The notes under the pieces were generated by a model, which was given only the letters and a program-made list of their open reading frames with translations, did no database searches and had not been told where the DNA came from. A program made the translations under genes and the position numbers. From NCBI RefSeq assembly GCF_030867095.1, contig NC_081828.1, positions 219,387,978 to 219,451,977 of the forward strand: 64,000 nucleotides of DNA. Direction: 5' to 3'. Positions 1-12,200 of the stretch are shown in pieces. Position 1 is the first letter of the stretch, and every line of letters starts with the position of its first letter. This stretch comes from Alligator mississippiensis (taxonomy: Eukaryota; Chordata; Crocodylia; Alligatoridae).

Positions 1-49
1 CTCTCCATGCTCAGGGCAGTGACATCCCTCATTGCGCTCTTCCCTGCAG

Positions 50-3000
50 GGTGCCGGTGCCCCGAGGGGCAGCTCCTGCAGGATGGGGTGTGCGTGCCTG
101 TGGCTGAGTGCCTCTGTGGACTCCCCAGTACCAATGTCACCCTGGAGCTGTGGCCTGGGCAGGCCGCTGAGCTGGATTGCCACAACTGGTAAGAGGGGCA
201 GGAGGCCATTGACACAGCTGCCACCACGCTCATGGAGCACCCCAGGTCCCACGGCAGGGAGAGCGTTGAGGCCTCCTGCAGCTAGTGCTGCGGGAGCTGA
301 AGGGTTAATGGGGTTCCTCCCTGCCCCTGGGGGTGCAGGGCACAGTGGGGCTGCACCCGGGTGGTGGAAGGTGCTCAGAACCCCCCCTAACCCGCCTGCT
401 TCCCGCAGCACTTGTGAGAACGGGACATTCGCCTGCCCGGCCCCCGAGTGCCCATCCTATGGGCCCTGGGCCGGCTGGAGCCCCTGCTCCCAGAGCTGCG
501 GGGGGGGCCGTGCCCTGCGCCACAGGCCCTGCCACGAGAGCCCCCACGGTGCCCCCTGCTCTGCCCAGGCCATGGAGGAGGTGACAGTTTGCAACCCACA
601 GCCCTGCGCCGGTGAGTGCTTACCTTGCGGTCCCACAACCCTGCCCGGGGAGCACCTACCCCATGGTGCCCACCTCTCAACCTTGCCTGGGGAGTGCTTG
701 CCCGTGGCCTACCCAATTCAGTGTCCCCCCAGCCCTGGCTGGCATGGGCACACCAGGGCACCTTCCCAGCTGGGCGCAACACCTGTCCTCGGCCATGGGC
801 CAGGCCTCTCCCTCCCTCCCACTGCCCAGGGCAGTGAGGCTGGTCCCTCCATGCAGTGGGGGCATCCCCACGGCTCTGACCCCCTGCCCCGGTTTTGCAG
901 CCAGCTGCCAGGTGAGCACATGGTCGGCATGGAGCCCCTGCAGCGCCAGCTGTGGCGGGGGCATCTCGGAGCAGAGCCGGCACCTGCTGGACCCGGGTGA
1001 GAGCGGGAGCCAGGACTGCCCCGGCCTGCTGCTGCGGCTGCATCGTCCGTGCAACACCCACGGCTGTGCCCCAGGTATGGGCCGGGATGCGGGGGGCACG
1101 GGTGGACGGGAGTGGGGGCACAGCCCTGAGTGCCATGAGGGGGCAGGGGCTCCAGCAGGGGGCGCTGTGCTGGGGGGCAGGGGGTGTCATGCTGCAGGGA
1201 GGGGTCCAGGGTCAGCAGGGGCACACACCCCCATAGCCAATGCAGGTGGCAGTGCCCAGCAGGGGGTGCTGGGGTACAGGGGGGTAGCTGGGAGGGCAGG
1301 GCTCAATGCAGGATGGGGGGTTGCCTGGCCACCTGGTCCGTGACTCCCCCACCTCTCCCCCGCAGAGTGCCCAGGTGGCCAAGTGCACCGTGACTGTGCC
1401 AACGCCTGCCCCCGTGCCTGCTCCGACCTGCGCCCGGGCACCGCCTGCCAGCAGGAGCCCTGTGAGCCCGGCTGCGCCTGCCCACCTGGCCAGGTGGGTG
1501 CCAGCTCCGTCCAGACTCCCCTGCCCGCTATCTCCACCCAGGCAGGGCCTTGGGACATTGCCCTCACAGCCCTCCCGGGCCAGCCTCTGTGGCTTCTAGC
1601 CCTCGACCCCCTGGGCCAGGCCAGATGGGCTGAGCCCCCTCCCCAACCTCACCCCACTAAGCTCTGCACACAGGAGGGGGGTCACCAGGGGTGGTGCTGG
1701 GCACGTGGAAGGGGTAGAACTTGGTGATGGGCGGGGCTTGGTGGGTGGGGCTAGTGCAGCAGGGGGAGGAGTCTAGAGCAGAGGGGAAGGGTCCTGGGCA
1801 GAGGGGAAGGCACCTGGGATAGCTCCTGCTCCCAGGCTGCCCAGGTCAGGCAGGGGCAGGTGGGCTCCAAGTCCAGCTAAGGGGAGGGCTAATGGCCCCG
1901 GCTGGTCCTCAGCCTCCTCCTTATGGCTCTGCCCCATGTCAGCAGGGGGCCCAGGGGAGGGTCTCTGGGAAGCTGCTTTAGCCTGGCTTGAGGGTGGAGG
2001 TCTCCAGCCTGGCCTGGGGGTGCCGATGCGGGGTCACGTCCCCATAGCGAGTGGCAGCCTCTGTCGTGGTGGCAGGTGGTGCAGGACGGGGCGTGCGTGC
2101 CACCAGAGGACTGCCGCTGTGCGTTAGGCCCCACGCCGCCCAGCCCCTGGTTCTCCAACCTGTCACGGGAGGAGCTGGAGAAGGAGCACGCGCCTGGCAG
2201 CATCGTCCACCACCAGTGCAACAGCTGGTAAGTGCCCCAGTGTGCCACGCAAGGGCAGCTGCAGCCTCCGGAGCTGGAGCAAGGGGGCAGGACACCCGCG
2301 CTGCCCTGCTGTGGCACCTGGGGAAGCTGCAGCTTCTCTCTGCCTCAGTTTCCTCAGCTATCCCGGAGTGCAGCCCCCATGGGGGCTGGGAGCCAGGTGC
2401 AGTGGGGACACAGGGCTCAGACCCCGGGGAGGGCCAGGATGGCTCTGATGCCCCCTCCTTGCTTGCAGCGTGTGTCGTGGAGGTGCCTTCGTCTGCTCCC
2501 AGCAGGACTGCAATGGTGAGACCCGGTCCCTGAGCTTCCCAGTACTGTCCCATGTGTCTCGGGGCCAGCCCAGACAGGTCCCCTTCCCACGCCTCTCCTT
2601 CCCAACCTCTCCTGGGCCTTGACCCTTACCTTGACTGTCCATTCCCCCTCACCATGGCCTGTACTCTGACCCCCCGGCTCCCCACAGTGGACTGCCTGTG
2701 GGCGCCGTGGGCACCGTGGTCCTCCTGCTCGGTGACGTGCGGCTCGGGCGTGCAGCTGTCCCAGCGCCACCCGCTCCGGCAGCGCCTCTACGACGGGGCC
2801 GAGTGCCTGGGCCCCAACACGCGCCAGATGCCCTGCAGCCTGCCGGACTGCGGTGAGACAGGCTGGGCCCCAGGGCAGTGGGGAGACACTGGGTTAGAGG
2901 GGTCCGGGGCTCTGGTCCCAGTGGCTGAGGGCTGGATACTGGGAGAAAGGGCTCTGGGGGTCTGGTTCCAGTGACAGGGGGGGTGGGTACTGGGTGAGAA

Positions 3001-5805
3001 GGGTCTGGGGGGGTCTGATCCCAGTGGCATGGGAGTGGGTACTGGGTAAGAAGGACCTGGGGCTGTTCCAGTGGCAGGGAGGAGGTAGGTACTGGGAGAG
3101 AAGGGCCTGGGGGCTGGTCTCAGTGGAGGGTGGGGATGGGCACTGGAAGAGAGGAGTCTAGGGGTCTGGTCCCAGTAGCAGGGAGTGAGTGGGTACTGGG
3201 TGAACGGGGCCTGGGGGTCTGATCTAAGTGGCAGGGGAGTGGGCACCGGGTAAGAGGGGTCTGGGGGCTGGTCCCAGTGGTGGGTGGGTCCTGGGTTTGG
3301 GGGGCTGGTCCCAGTGGTAGGGGATTGGGCACTGGGTGAGAAGGGCCTGATGCCTGGTCCCAGTGGAAGCTGGGTACTGGGAGAGATGGGCCTGGTCCTG
3401 TGGCAGGGAGGGGGCCTGGGGTCTGGTCGCAGTGGCAGGGAGGGGGTAGGTACTGGGAGAGAAGGGCCTGGTTTCTGGTCCCAGTGGAGGGTGGGTACTG
3501 GGAGAGACGGGCATGGTCCCAGTGGTGAGGAAGGGGTGGGTACTGGGCTAGGGGGTTCCTGGGGTCTGGTCCCAGTGCAGGGGTTCCTGCAGGCCTGGCT
3601 TGGGGGGCACGATGGCATCATCCTGCTCCCTGACTTGGCCCCGGCCCTGCAGCCTGCCCCGTGGGGGAGCGCTGGCACCGGCCCGAGGCCACGGCGCCCT
3701 GCGAGCGCAGCTGCCAGGACATCTACCAGGAGCCGGCGGCGGGGGCCTGCCCGGGGCAGGGCTGCATGTGCGACCCCGGGCTGTACCGCAACGGCAGTGG
3801 ACGCTGTGTCCCGGCTGCCCACTGCGAGTGCCAGCACCGCGGCCGGCTCTACCCGGTGAGTGCATGTTGATGGGTGCCGGGGCCTCAGGGTCTCCCCAAG
3901 GCCCCCACTGCCCTGACACCTCTCCTCTGCCCCCAGCCCGGCGCCGAGTGGCATGAAGACTGCGAGACCTGCCGCTGCCTCAATGGGAGAGGCGTGTGCA
4001 TGGCCGGCTGCCCCCCGCTTTCCTGCCTCGAGGTACGGGCCCGCCGGCCACCCTGTCCCCCATCAGGCCAAGGACAACAGTCCTGGGCACCAGCTTGCAG
4101 AGCCCCCAGGGCTGCGTTGCTGGCAGGGAGCTGCAGGCTGCAGGGTGGGGAACACGGCAGCCCAGGGCAGGGGGCACAGCCGGACTCACCCCTGCAGCCC
4201 AGGCTCCGCTGGCACCGGGTGTCCGGGCCGAGGGAGCCCATGGGGCCAGTCCTGAGCTGAGCCCACCTCACCGGTGCCAACTTTCTCTCTCTCCGCAGGG
4301 GGAGGTGAAGGTGCAGGAGCCGGGCAGCTGCTGCCCCGTGTGCAGGACGGAGTCGCTCGGTATGAACCCGCCAGCAGCCCGGGACTAACAAGGTTGGGGG
4401 CGTCACTGGGGGGCACTGCAGGAGCATCCTGCGAATCCCACACCCAGCGTGGCACTAATGCGGTGAACCTGGGGTGAGATGGGGCCTGTTAGCCCCATGC
4501 AGAGGCAGCATGCTGTCCTCAGTGCCCCCAGACACGCAGAGGCCATACAGCTGCTTGAAGCCCTCCAGCAAGAGAGCCCCACCGCCTGCTCCACCCCAAC
4601 AGTGTGGGTCTGTGAGCATTAGAGATGGGGATGGTCACTGCTGCCCTTGTCCCCGCAGAGGAGCCGTCGGCCGCGTGCCAGCGCTACACTGAGGTGCGCA
4701 ACATCACCAAGGGCCGGTGCTCGCTGCGCGGAGTGGAGGTCAGCTACTGCCGTGGGCGCTGCCTGTCTCGCACCAATGTCCTCCCAGAGGTGAGCACGGC
4801 ATGGCGGGGGGCCACGGGGATGGGACCCCTGAGCTGAGCGGTGCAGCCGTGCAGGGGCAGTGGCTGTGTTGGCTGCTCTGTCACCTGCAGCTTGTGTGCC
4901 GCCTTCCCGTCTGCTCACCTGATGGGCTTTTGGCTCCTATCCCTGCTGGATATGCTCAGCAGGTCCCTGTCTGCCCTGACTGGTCTCGGTACCCACAAGG
5001 CACATACACACACGTGTTTCTGGCATCACATAGCTCCTCGCCAGAGCACAGCCTGCACTGGGGCGCATGCACACGTGCCCACTGGCAGTGCCAGAAGCCG
5101 CAGCGGGACGGCCAGGGCTACGGGCACCAAGAAGAGCGTGAGGGCTGCAGCCAGGAGCCTGTTCTACACCACTGCATGCATTGCAGCAGCTGAGCCACCG
5201 ACATCCTTGGGCCCTATCCTGGACCTCTCCCATGACAATACTCTGCGTTTCTCCCCCTGGCAGGAGCCATACCTGCAGACACTGTGTGACTGCTGCAGCT
5301 ACCGCCTGGACCCCGTGAGCCCCGTCCGCCTCCTGAGCCTGCGCTGCGAGGATGGGGAGGTGGAGCCCGTGGTACTGCCCGTCATCCACAGCTGCGAGTG
5401 CAGCAGCTGCCAGGGTGAGTGCACGCATGTGAGGGGATTTCTGGCCTGTCCTCCTGCCCTGGACATGGGGCAGAGTGCATGTGCCCCTGAGCCTGGGGTG
5501 GCTGTGCCAGCAATGGGACCCACATCAGGGAGGGCCTTTACCCCCTGCAGCATGGCTCAGACAGCTGGGTAGCCCAGGCTGGGCCTCGCCAGCCTCTCTC
5601 TCGGGCAGCTGGAGCTGTGCAAAGACACAGCACTTGCAGCTGAGGCTGTGCTGCCGACCGGGGTGACTGCGGCCCATGGATGGGGCATGGCCAGGTCCCT
5701 GGTACTGCAGGAGGAAGCTCTGGCTCTGAAGCCCCCTCCTCTGGGCCGCTCCCAGCCTCATGTCCCACTCCCCTTTCTCTAGGTGGGGACTTCTCCAAGC
5801 GCTGA
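50..5805 (+). CDS. SSPO: SCO-spondin, C-terminal exons (5' partial)
   Basis: This is the 3' end of a giant secreted glycoprotein of the subcommissural organ and Reissner's fibre. Exons read from GT-AG boundaries are 50-188, 409-611, 901-1074, 1366-1493, 2076-2227, 2469-2515, 2688-2852, 3653-3855, 3937-4032, 4299-4359, 4659-4789, 5264-5414 and 5783-5805 (stop). Modules in order: end of a TIL domain (GCRCPEG, then CVPVAECLC); two TSP1 repeats ([11 protein letters not shown] and [11 protein letters not shown]); a split TIL (CACPPGQ, then [10 protein letters not shown]); a third TSP1 ([11 protein letters not shown]); another TIL; a VWC-like pair ([16 protein letters not shown]); and a CTCK cystine knot with the CxGxC motif CRGRC, ending CECSSCQG and GGDFSKR. 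This order fits the SSPO C-terminus; the CTCK in von Willebrand factor or mucins lacks such TSP1 neighbours. Small exons and short GC-rich introns suit the gene. The upstream part lies outside the window, and I see no disabling change. Confidence 0.93.
2870..3590 (+). repeat. Minisatellite (VNTR-like) in an SSPO intron
   Basis: About fourteen diverged copies of a roughly 50-bp G-rich unit fill the intron between the third TSP1 exon and the following TIL exon. Each unit carries a version of GGGTACTGGG, then AGAAGGGCCTGGGG, then CTGGTCCCAGTGG. Copies differ in length and by substitutions. The array produces long open frames on both strands that have no domain content. Confidence 0.9.
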
Positions 5806-5900
5806 AGGCCCCAGGACCCCGGCTGCGTGGCCCCCCGGCAGGAGATCGGGTGCCAAGGTGCTTCCTGGTTCCTGCCATCCCCAATGTGGTTGCACTCGGT

Positions 5901-5906
5901 AATAAA
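5901..5906 (+). promoter_or_regulatory. SSPO: SSPO polyadenylation signal AATAAA
   Basis: A canonical AATAAA lies about 95 bases after the SSPO stop codon at 5803-5805, in a short 3' UTR. It is the first such hexamer after the stop. Confidence 0.8.
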
Positions 5907-5919
5907 AAGAAGAGAAACC

Positions 5920-7615
5920 AGCTTCTGAGCGACTCTGTCTCCCCCCGGTGACAGCTGCCCAGGGCAGGCGGAGAGGGCAGGGTCTGGAGCATCATTCTCA
6001 TCTGCAGCTCAGCCTCCCTGGGCTCCTCTTGTCACCCCAACCCACATCCCAGAATCCTTTGCAGAGTTGGCCAGGGAAATGGGGGCTATGATGGGCACTG
6101 GGGACAGATGCTGGGAGCACGGGAGGGGGGTGCTTAGCTATGGGATGAGACAGGAACAGCCCCTGGGAAGCTATGAAGCAAAGCCTGCTTCTCTGCTAGA
6201 CACAAGACCTGCTGTGGCCACAGCAGCTGGGTCCCAAGCAGCAGGGCCCCCCATCCTGCCCTCCCACTTCCAGAGAGAAACTGCATGCAGCACTCACCAG
6301 CTGCTGCCCAGGCCCTACCTTTCCCCCCTGCCTGCGCCTGGTTCTTGCAAACTGGGACCGTGCATCACCCACCATGGATCCCAAATGCCCCCACGGCCAC
6401 GGCAGGGCAGGTCTGGGGTTAGCCACCCCTCCTCAAAGCAGAAGGAAGCTGGAGCAGGCACTGTTTTCCCTCCCTGCTTCCTGGGAACGGACCTGGGGAG
6501 CCACAGCTGCTGGCTGCACCCCTGTGCAAAGCTGCCATGTCTAGAGACGCTCTCCACAAAGTTGTCTGTAAGTTGTCAGATGTGATGGCCTGAGCACTTT
6601 CCATACCCTGGCCCTGCTGAGGGCAGCTGGACACCTCGCCCGGGCTGGAGACCTCAGTCCTGAGCCCCCACAAACTGAGTCCTGAGGGACAAACGTGCCA
6701 AAAAGGGGGGAGAAGAGGAAGAGGCTGAGATGTGGCTGGTGACGACATGACACGCATGCAAAAATCGGTCCGCACCCTTGCAGTCTGGACCTCAGGGGGT
6801 TTGACTGCCCTAGCAGGGGAGACCCCCTTCTCCTTGGCCTTGAGTGACTGGGTGGATGTCTGCCCCTTGCACGGCGACAGGCTGACCCCTGCCAAGCTGC
6901 AGGGCCCCCATGCCAGGATCGTGGCCACATGACTGATGGCGATGGGGGGTTCCTCTGGGGCTCTGCCTTGAGCTTGCTCCTCCGGCCTGTTGGCTCGGGA
7001 CAGGCGAGACCCGGGGGCACCTGAACTCCGAGGCCTCTGTAGGATATGGCTGTGGACCTGGGGGTATCTGCAGCCCCGGGCTGAGGGGTCTGGAAGGGGG
7101 AGACTTGCGGGTGGCAGCACCGCACAGATGGGAGCAATCGACTTCTGCTCCACTGAGAGGATTCAGAGCTGATCTAGCCCCAGAGATGAAATTTCACACG
7201 CACAAAAATCAGTCCAGGTCCTCGCAGCTCCATTGCAATCTGCAGGGTTCAGATCACGCCCACAGCTGCCCCTGGAAGCAGGTGCTTTTTTGTTGGAAAT
7301 GGATTTGAGCAGGGCAGTAGCTTGTGGGTCTCCCTGGCATGTTTGCACAAGGAGGCACCGAGGCCGGATAGCAGGAGGAGCACAGGGAATGTAGGATGGG
7401 CAGGGACAGCCAGAGATATCAGACCCAGTCCTCTGCATTCACCAGCAGCCGCCAGCCTGAGGAACATCCCAAATCTCCCCTTCAGACCTTCAGTTCAGGC
7501 TGCAGGGCACAGAACCAGGAGCCCCCATACCCTGCCGCGGGGGAGAGGAGGGCACTGTCCCTGCCCTGGCCCGCAGCGACAGGGAAGGCAGTGGGTAACA
7601 CACTGGTCCCTGCAC
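5920..7615. other. Intergenic, no gene recognised
   Basis: Between the SSPO end and the first CR1 fragment I see no splice-bounded coding exon or RNA gene. Two stretches, near 6749-6800 and 7195-7245, resemble each other (both carry a CACGC..CAAAAATC.GTCC core followed by C.TGCAG-like text), so a diverged duplicate or repeat pair may be present. Confidence 0.5.
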
Positions 7616-7619
7616 CTCA

Positions 7620-8000
7620 GAAATGATGTAGCTGAACTAGAAATGGTCCAGAAAAGGGCAACAAGGATGCTGGAGGCTGCAAGGGAGAGAGGAACAGGGG
7701 TCACTCTCCCTTCAGCCTCCTCTCTCTGCCCCAGTGCGACACAGGAGAAGAGAAGCCCGAACAGGGGTTTGATAATAGTCTGTAAATCCCTGATGGGTGA
7801 TGACAGAGAGGATGGAGATGGGCTTTTCTGTGTGGCAGCAGGAGACAGGACTAGGAGCAATAGGCTCAATTTGCAGCAGGGGAAACTGAGGCTGGAGACA
7901 AGGAAGAGCTCAGGCAGGGGCTTGGACCAGATGCGCTCCCCAGCGGTCCCTTCCAGCCCTGCATCTCTAGCTCTCTGTGAGATGAGGAGGAACTGCCTAA
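7620..8000 (+). mobile_element. CR1 LINE fragment, sense
   Basis: The text runs like the end of CR1 ORF2 and its 3' region: a match to the QKRATRML-type segment, then GATGGAGATGGGCTTTTC, a GGACTAGGAGCAATAGGCTC block and GGGGAAACTGAGGCTGGA. The same blocks recur in the clearer CR1 copies at 25400-25600 and 39180-39280. It is old and broken. Confidence 0.7.
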
Positions 8001-8039
8001 CTCGGAGGGCGGTCAGCCAGGCAAGACGGACCGATGGCC

Positions 8040-8500
8040 TGACCCGGTGAATAGCAATTCTTATGTCGTGACTGTGCCCCACATTGCAGGAGTAGGTAAC
8101 TCCCCTCAGTCCCTGCCAGCCTGACCACAGGGTAAAAATCCCTTCTTGCCCCCAATGCAGCATTGGTCTGCGCCTGAGTGAAGGGGCAAGACCTTCTAGC
8201 CAGGACCCTGCGGGTTTGAGGCTCAGCAGGAGCTCTGGCTAAATGCCCAGATAGCTGTGACCAACATCCCAGCCCCGAGAGGAGAGTAAACCTCTCTTGC
8301 TCCCAGTAGCATTCATGCCATGGGGGAAACCTTCCTGACCTCAAAGACCCTAAGCCTGGATTGCCAAATGCCTGCCTGAGAAGGGGGTTGCAGGAGGGCC
8401 TGAGACCTAGACAGGCAGAGACGAAGGGCTGGACCTGAGACCAATCCCGAAAGGACGGATATAAGCAGGCTGCAGGGCACTGGGACAAGCGGGAGGACAC
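8040..8500. repeat. Probable old interspersed repeat (CR1-like 3' UTR text)
   Basis: Phrases such as GGGTAAAAATCCCTTCTTGCC and GAAACCTTCCTGACCTCAAA occur twice in diverged form within this stretch, as in reptile CR1-associated tails. Family assignment is uncertain, and no coding sequence is seen. Confidence 0.4.
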
Positions 8501-8929
8501 GAGCTGTGAAGGAGCAAGAGAAGACTTGGCGAAGTTGCCAGCCCTCTCGGTTCATGCCGTAACCCCTGGTTCTTACCTGGTCAGTCATCAATCCCCAGCG
8601 ACTGCCTCGTCGCCATTTGGGATGGCCCGGACTGGGGGGTTTTGCCTTCCTCTGCAGCGGGGGCACAGCCTGACCCGGGGTCTCTCCAGCATCCACGAGC
8701 CCCTTGTGTGGCAGCAGGACGTTGGTCCCTCCTGCTTTCCCGGGGCGCGGTTTGCGGGGCGAAGCCTGGGGCTGTGTCAGAGTTGAGGATAGTTTTATGA
8801 AGAGTTCAGAGGCTGGGTTTGCCTGGGCTGGTTTGCACAGGGCTGCTCCTGCCTGGGGCCAGGGGTTGCTTCTGGGGGGTCCCTCCCAGCCCCATTCCTC
8901 TGGGCTCCTCTGCTTCCACCCCCTGCCCC

Positions 8930-9260
8930 TTCGCTCGGAGCAGGCCGGGCCTCCCCGCCCCTCCAGGCCGCTCCTCTCCCTTCCCCGCTTCTGCTCTCCG
9001 GCATCCTCGCGGCGCCGGGCTCCGTCCCCTGCCTCCCGCAGCCCCGCGCCGCGCCGCGCCGCGCCGCGCCCGCCGGCACCTCCCCGCCTCCGCGCCCGCT
9101 TTGCCGCGGGGCTGGAGCCGGAGCCGGAGCCGGAGCCGGGCCGGGAGCAGGATGCCCGCCGGGCGCTCGGCGCAGGTAGGAGCCGGCTCCGCGCCCCGGG
9201 CGCACGGGGGTCCGGGCTGCAAGGGATCGGGGGGTGCACGGGGATCGGGGGGTGCACGGG
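8930..9260 (+). promoter_or_regulatory. CpG-island promoter of KRAB-ZNF gene 1
   Basis: A dense run of CG dinucleotides contains a GCGCC microsatellite near 9046-9070 and GAGCCG repeats near 9115-9138. It surrounds an ATG at 9152 followed eight codons later by a consensus donor (CAG|GTAGGA). There is no TATA box where one would be expected. The island matches the one at 47850-48420, which starts the paralogous gene 2. The transcription start cannot be fixed from sequence alone. Confidence 0.75.
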
Positions 9261-12200
9261 GGTCTGGGGTGCACGGGGATCCGGGGTGCATAGGGGTCGG
9301 GGGTGCATGGGGGGGTCCGGGGTGCACGAGAGTTGTCTGGGGTGCACAGGGGTCCGGGGCACAGGGGGAGCAAACAGCCCCTGCCCAGCCCCAGAGGATG
9401 GAGATGCCTGGTCCCTGGAGCCGCTTGGCTCTGAGCAGCCCCCTTTCCGGGGGGCATCAGCGCCATGGGGCTGGGGAAGGGCTGGAAGCATTGGGACCCC
9501 CCCCCCACCACCCCGTTTGGGGTCTCCTGCAGCTGGGCCTGGAGCCAGGTGGGGGGAAGCTGCCCAGCTGGAGGCTGGGGGGTGAGGGGGGGGCAGGGGG
9601 AATGAAGCTGGCCCTGCCCCACCAGCCTCTGGCCTGGGCAGGGCTGATGAGCAGCTGCATATAGGAGTCAGGAGGCCTGGTGGGTCCCTCTGTGCCCCAC
9701 TTTCCACCGCTGGTTTCTGGAGCCAGGTCTGGCTCACGCCCCTGGGGCCAGGCTGCACTCGGGTACTGGCTGCAAACAACCCTGTGGCCCCACTTTGCCA
9801 AGCCAGCTGGGGTGCCCTGGGGCTGACGCCGCTCCACGGTCCCCCCCAGCTAGGCCCCAGTCCTGGGTCCGTGGCAGCGCGGCAGGGACTGATCCCCCCC
9901 TCCCTTCCCGTGCGCCGAGCTCCGGCTGCCGGAAGGCTTGGCTCAGACTGCTTCCTTCTCCCGCCCCTGCACCCTGCATTGTCCGTAACAGCAGGCCATA
10001 GAGAGCAGCTTGGAGCATGCATGCGGGGGGACCGGGACCCTGGGCTCCTGGCACCGGTCTCTGCTCCCCCGTGGGGGTGGAAGTGGATGTGGACAGACTG
10101 AATGCCTCTCCGGGGTTCGCAGCAGCCAGCGCTGTCCGAGCCAACTGCAGTAGTGCCAGGCCGAAGGTTTAGTTTCCCTCCCCCGGTGAGACGTTCCCAG
10201 TGCCAGTCTGCATTCCCGTCGCTGGATGCCCAGCCCTAGACACCCCCAACGAGACCCCTTTCCTGCATGGCTTGTGGGGGTGTTGGGAGCCTCGGCTACC
10301 ACTGAAGCCACTGGGGCCTGCTCCCAATGCATGAAGCCTTATTAATGAGCAGTAACTGGGGGGTATGTCTCACAGGGGAGGGATCATTTGGGATCCACAT
10401 ACCTGACCCTAAGCAGAGACTTCGCCTCTGTGCTCCAGGGACTGCTGCGATGCCTGGACTGATTCTGGCTAAGCCTTTATACTGTATCCAGATGAGCAAA
10501 ACTCAGCAGCTAAAAGGCCTGATCCCACTGATAGCAGCAATGATGATCCAAATAATTAGTACCTATTTTAACTCTAATAGGGGTTTAGGTTTTTTGTGGG
10601 CACCCAGAAATTCTGGGTCCCTCCGTTTTGCAGTGCCTCAGGCCTGCGAAAATGCGGGGAAACCTCATTTGTTCGATATGGGATAGTTCAGTGTTGCACA
10701 CCTGAAAGCTATTGTTGCTCCCAGCTGAAGGTTGGGGTTTTGCTTGTCTTATGACATGGATAATTCAAAATTATGCTTTGAATTTGAAGCTGTTTTCTGG
10801 GCCCATGGACCAGGAAAACCATGTCAACCCCAAACGCAGGAAACAAAATATATCGATGTTGGAAGACTGTAAATGGGTTCGAAATGAATGGGCCGACAGT
10901 AATTTGTAGGTGTCCCTATGATGGACTCACTTCACCCATGTACAGACCGTCCTAACTGATAAGAAGCAAGGGAGGCGTTATCCCAGTGACTAATTAATTA
11001 AGCAGATTTCATAGGATGTAGCGCAGGGGGATCCTAATGTGAACCTGTACCGAGGATCTAGGGGCTCTTTTCCTTCTGCTTAGACCAGTCTAAGTGCAGA
11101 ACTGCCCTGCCAACCCCTTCGGTCCCATCAAACCCACCCTACACAGCATCCCAGATCCTGCAAAACCACCCCTGGTCCAGCCAACCCCTGATCCAGCCCC
11201 TGATGGTGCATGTAGCTGGAGCTTCTGCCCCCAGCCCTTGCAGACTCCTCTGTGCCCTGGCACTTGCTGTCCTGAGCCCCAGCTGCTCTGTGTGCTCCCA
11301 TCTCCTCGGGCACTCCTGAGCCAACCCTGATTGCACCAACCTGCAGTTTTTCCAGGCTGTGGACTATGGTGTGAATCTGGTGGGCAGTGCCGTGTGATAA
11401 GAGCCTGGCAGGAGATGGCTGGAGGGAGGATGTGGCTGTCTCCCCTCTGCCTTGCAATATGAGATTGAGGGGCACCCAGACCAGCTGGACACGAGGACTC
11501 ACCTCTGCAGGCAGTGCACACCTGGCCTGGGGACCTCCCTGCCATGGGGATACCTGGAAGTTGGGAGTGCCTGAGGGGGTGGGAGCACATGGAGTGGCTG
11601 GGGCTCAGGCCAGCAAGTGTCGGGGTGCAGGGGAGTCTGCAGGGGTGGGAGGCAGAGGCAGCAGCCCCAGCTACATGCACAACTGGGGGAAGGATCAGGA
11701 ATGCCGTGGGGAGTGGGGGTTGGTGGGACTGGGATGGGGTGGTAGCACATTTCCACACTTAGATTGATCTAAGCAGAAGAAAAAGGGCCCCTAGACCCTT
11801 GGTGTGGGTTGACATCAGGAGCTCTGGGTGCATCCACACATGCAATTAATGTGAAGCAATAAACTGTGGAGCAGGTGGAGCTGGACTAAACTACCCCCAG
11901 GCACACCGTCTACATGAGCGCCCAGTACAGCAGCAATTTGAGCCAGTGTGGAGTAGGCCACGGCTGGCAGGGGGCACAGGGGGCCAGCCCTGGGCTCTGG
12001 GTGGTGGTGTTGGGTGGCAGGAGGTGGTGGCTGGGGCATGAAGCTGCTAAAGTTCAGAGCTGTGTGGCTAGGCAGCAGGCAGGAGGCTGGGCCCTGGCTC
12101 GCTGGGTTGAGCGGACGCAATTTATACCCGTCTGCACGTATGTTTAATCACAGTAAATTACCCTACGTACGATAGTGCTGTCCCTGACAGTTCTGTCTTA

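Noticed and set aside
2310-2355. MIR-like text in an SSPO intron (CTCTGCCTCAGTTTCCTCAG)
   Set aside because: The match is too short to separate from chance in a pyrimidine-rich intron.
2788-3954. 388-residue minus-strand frame over the SSPO intron
   Set aside because: It is the translation of the minisatellite in the wrong strand (repeated TGT, SPST and LPL motifs).
8313-10022. 569-residue minus-strand frame across the first CpG island
   Set aside because: It is a GC-driven frame spanning a promoter, microsatellites and repeats, dominated by Pro, Arg and Ala, with no domain.
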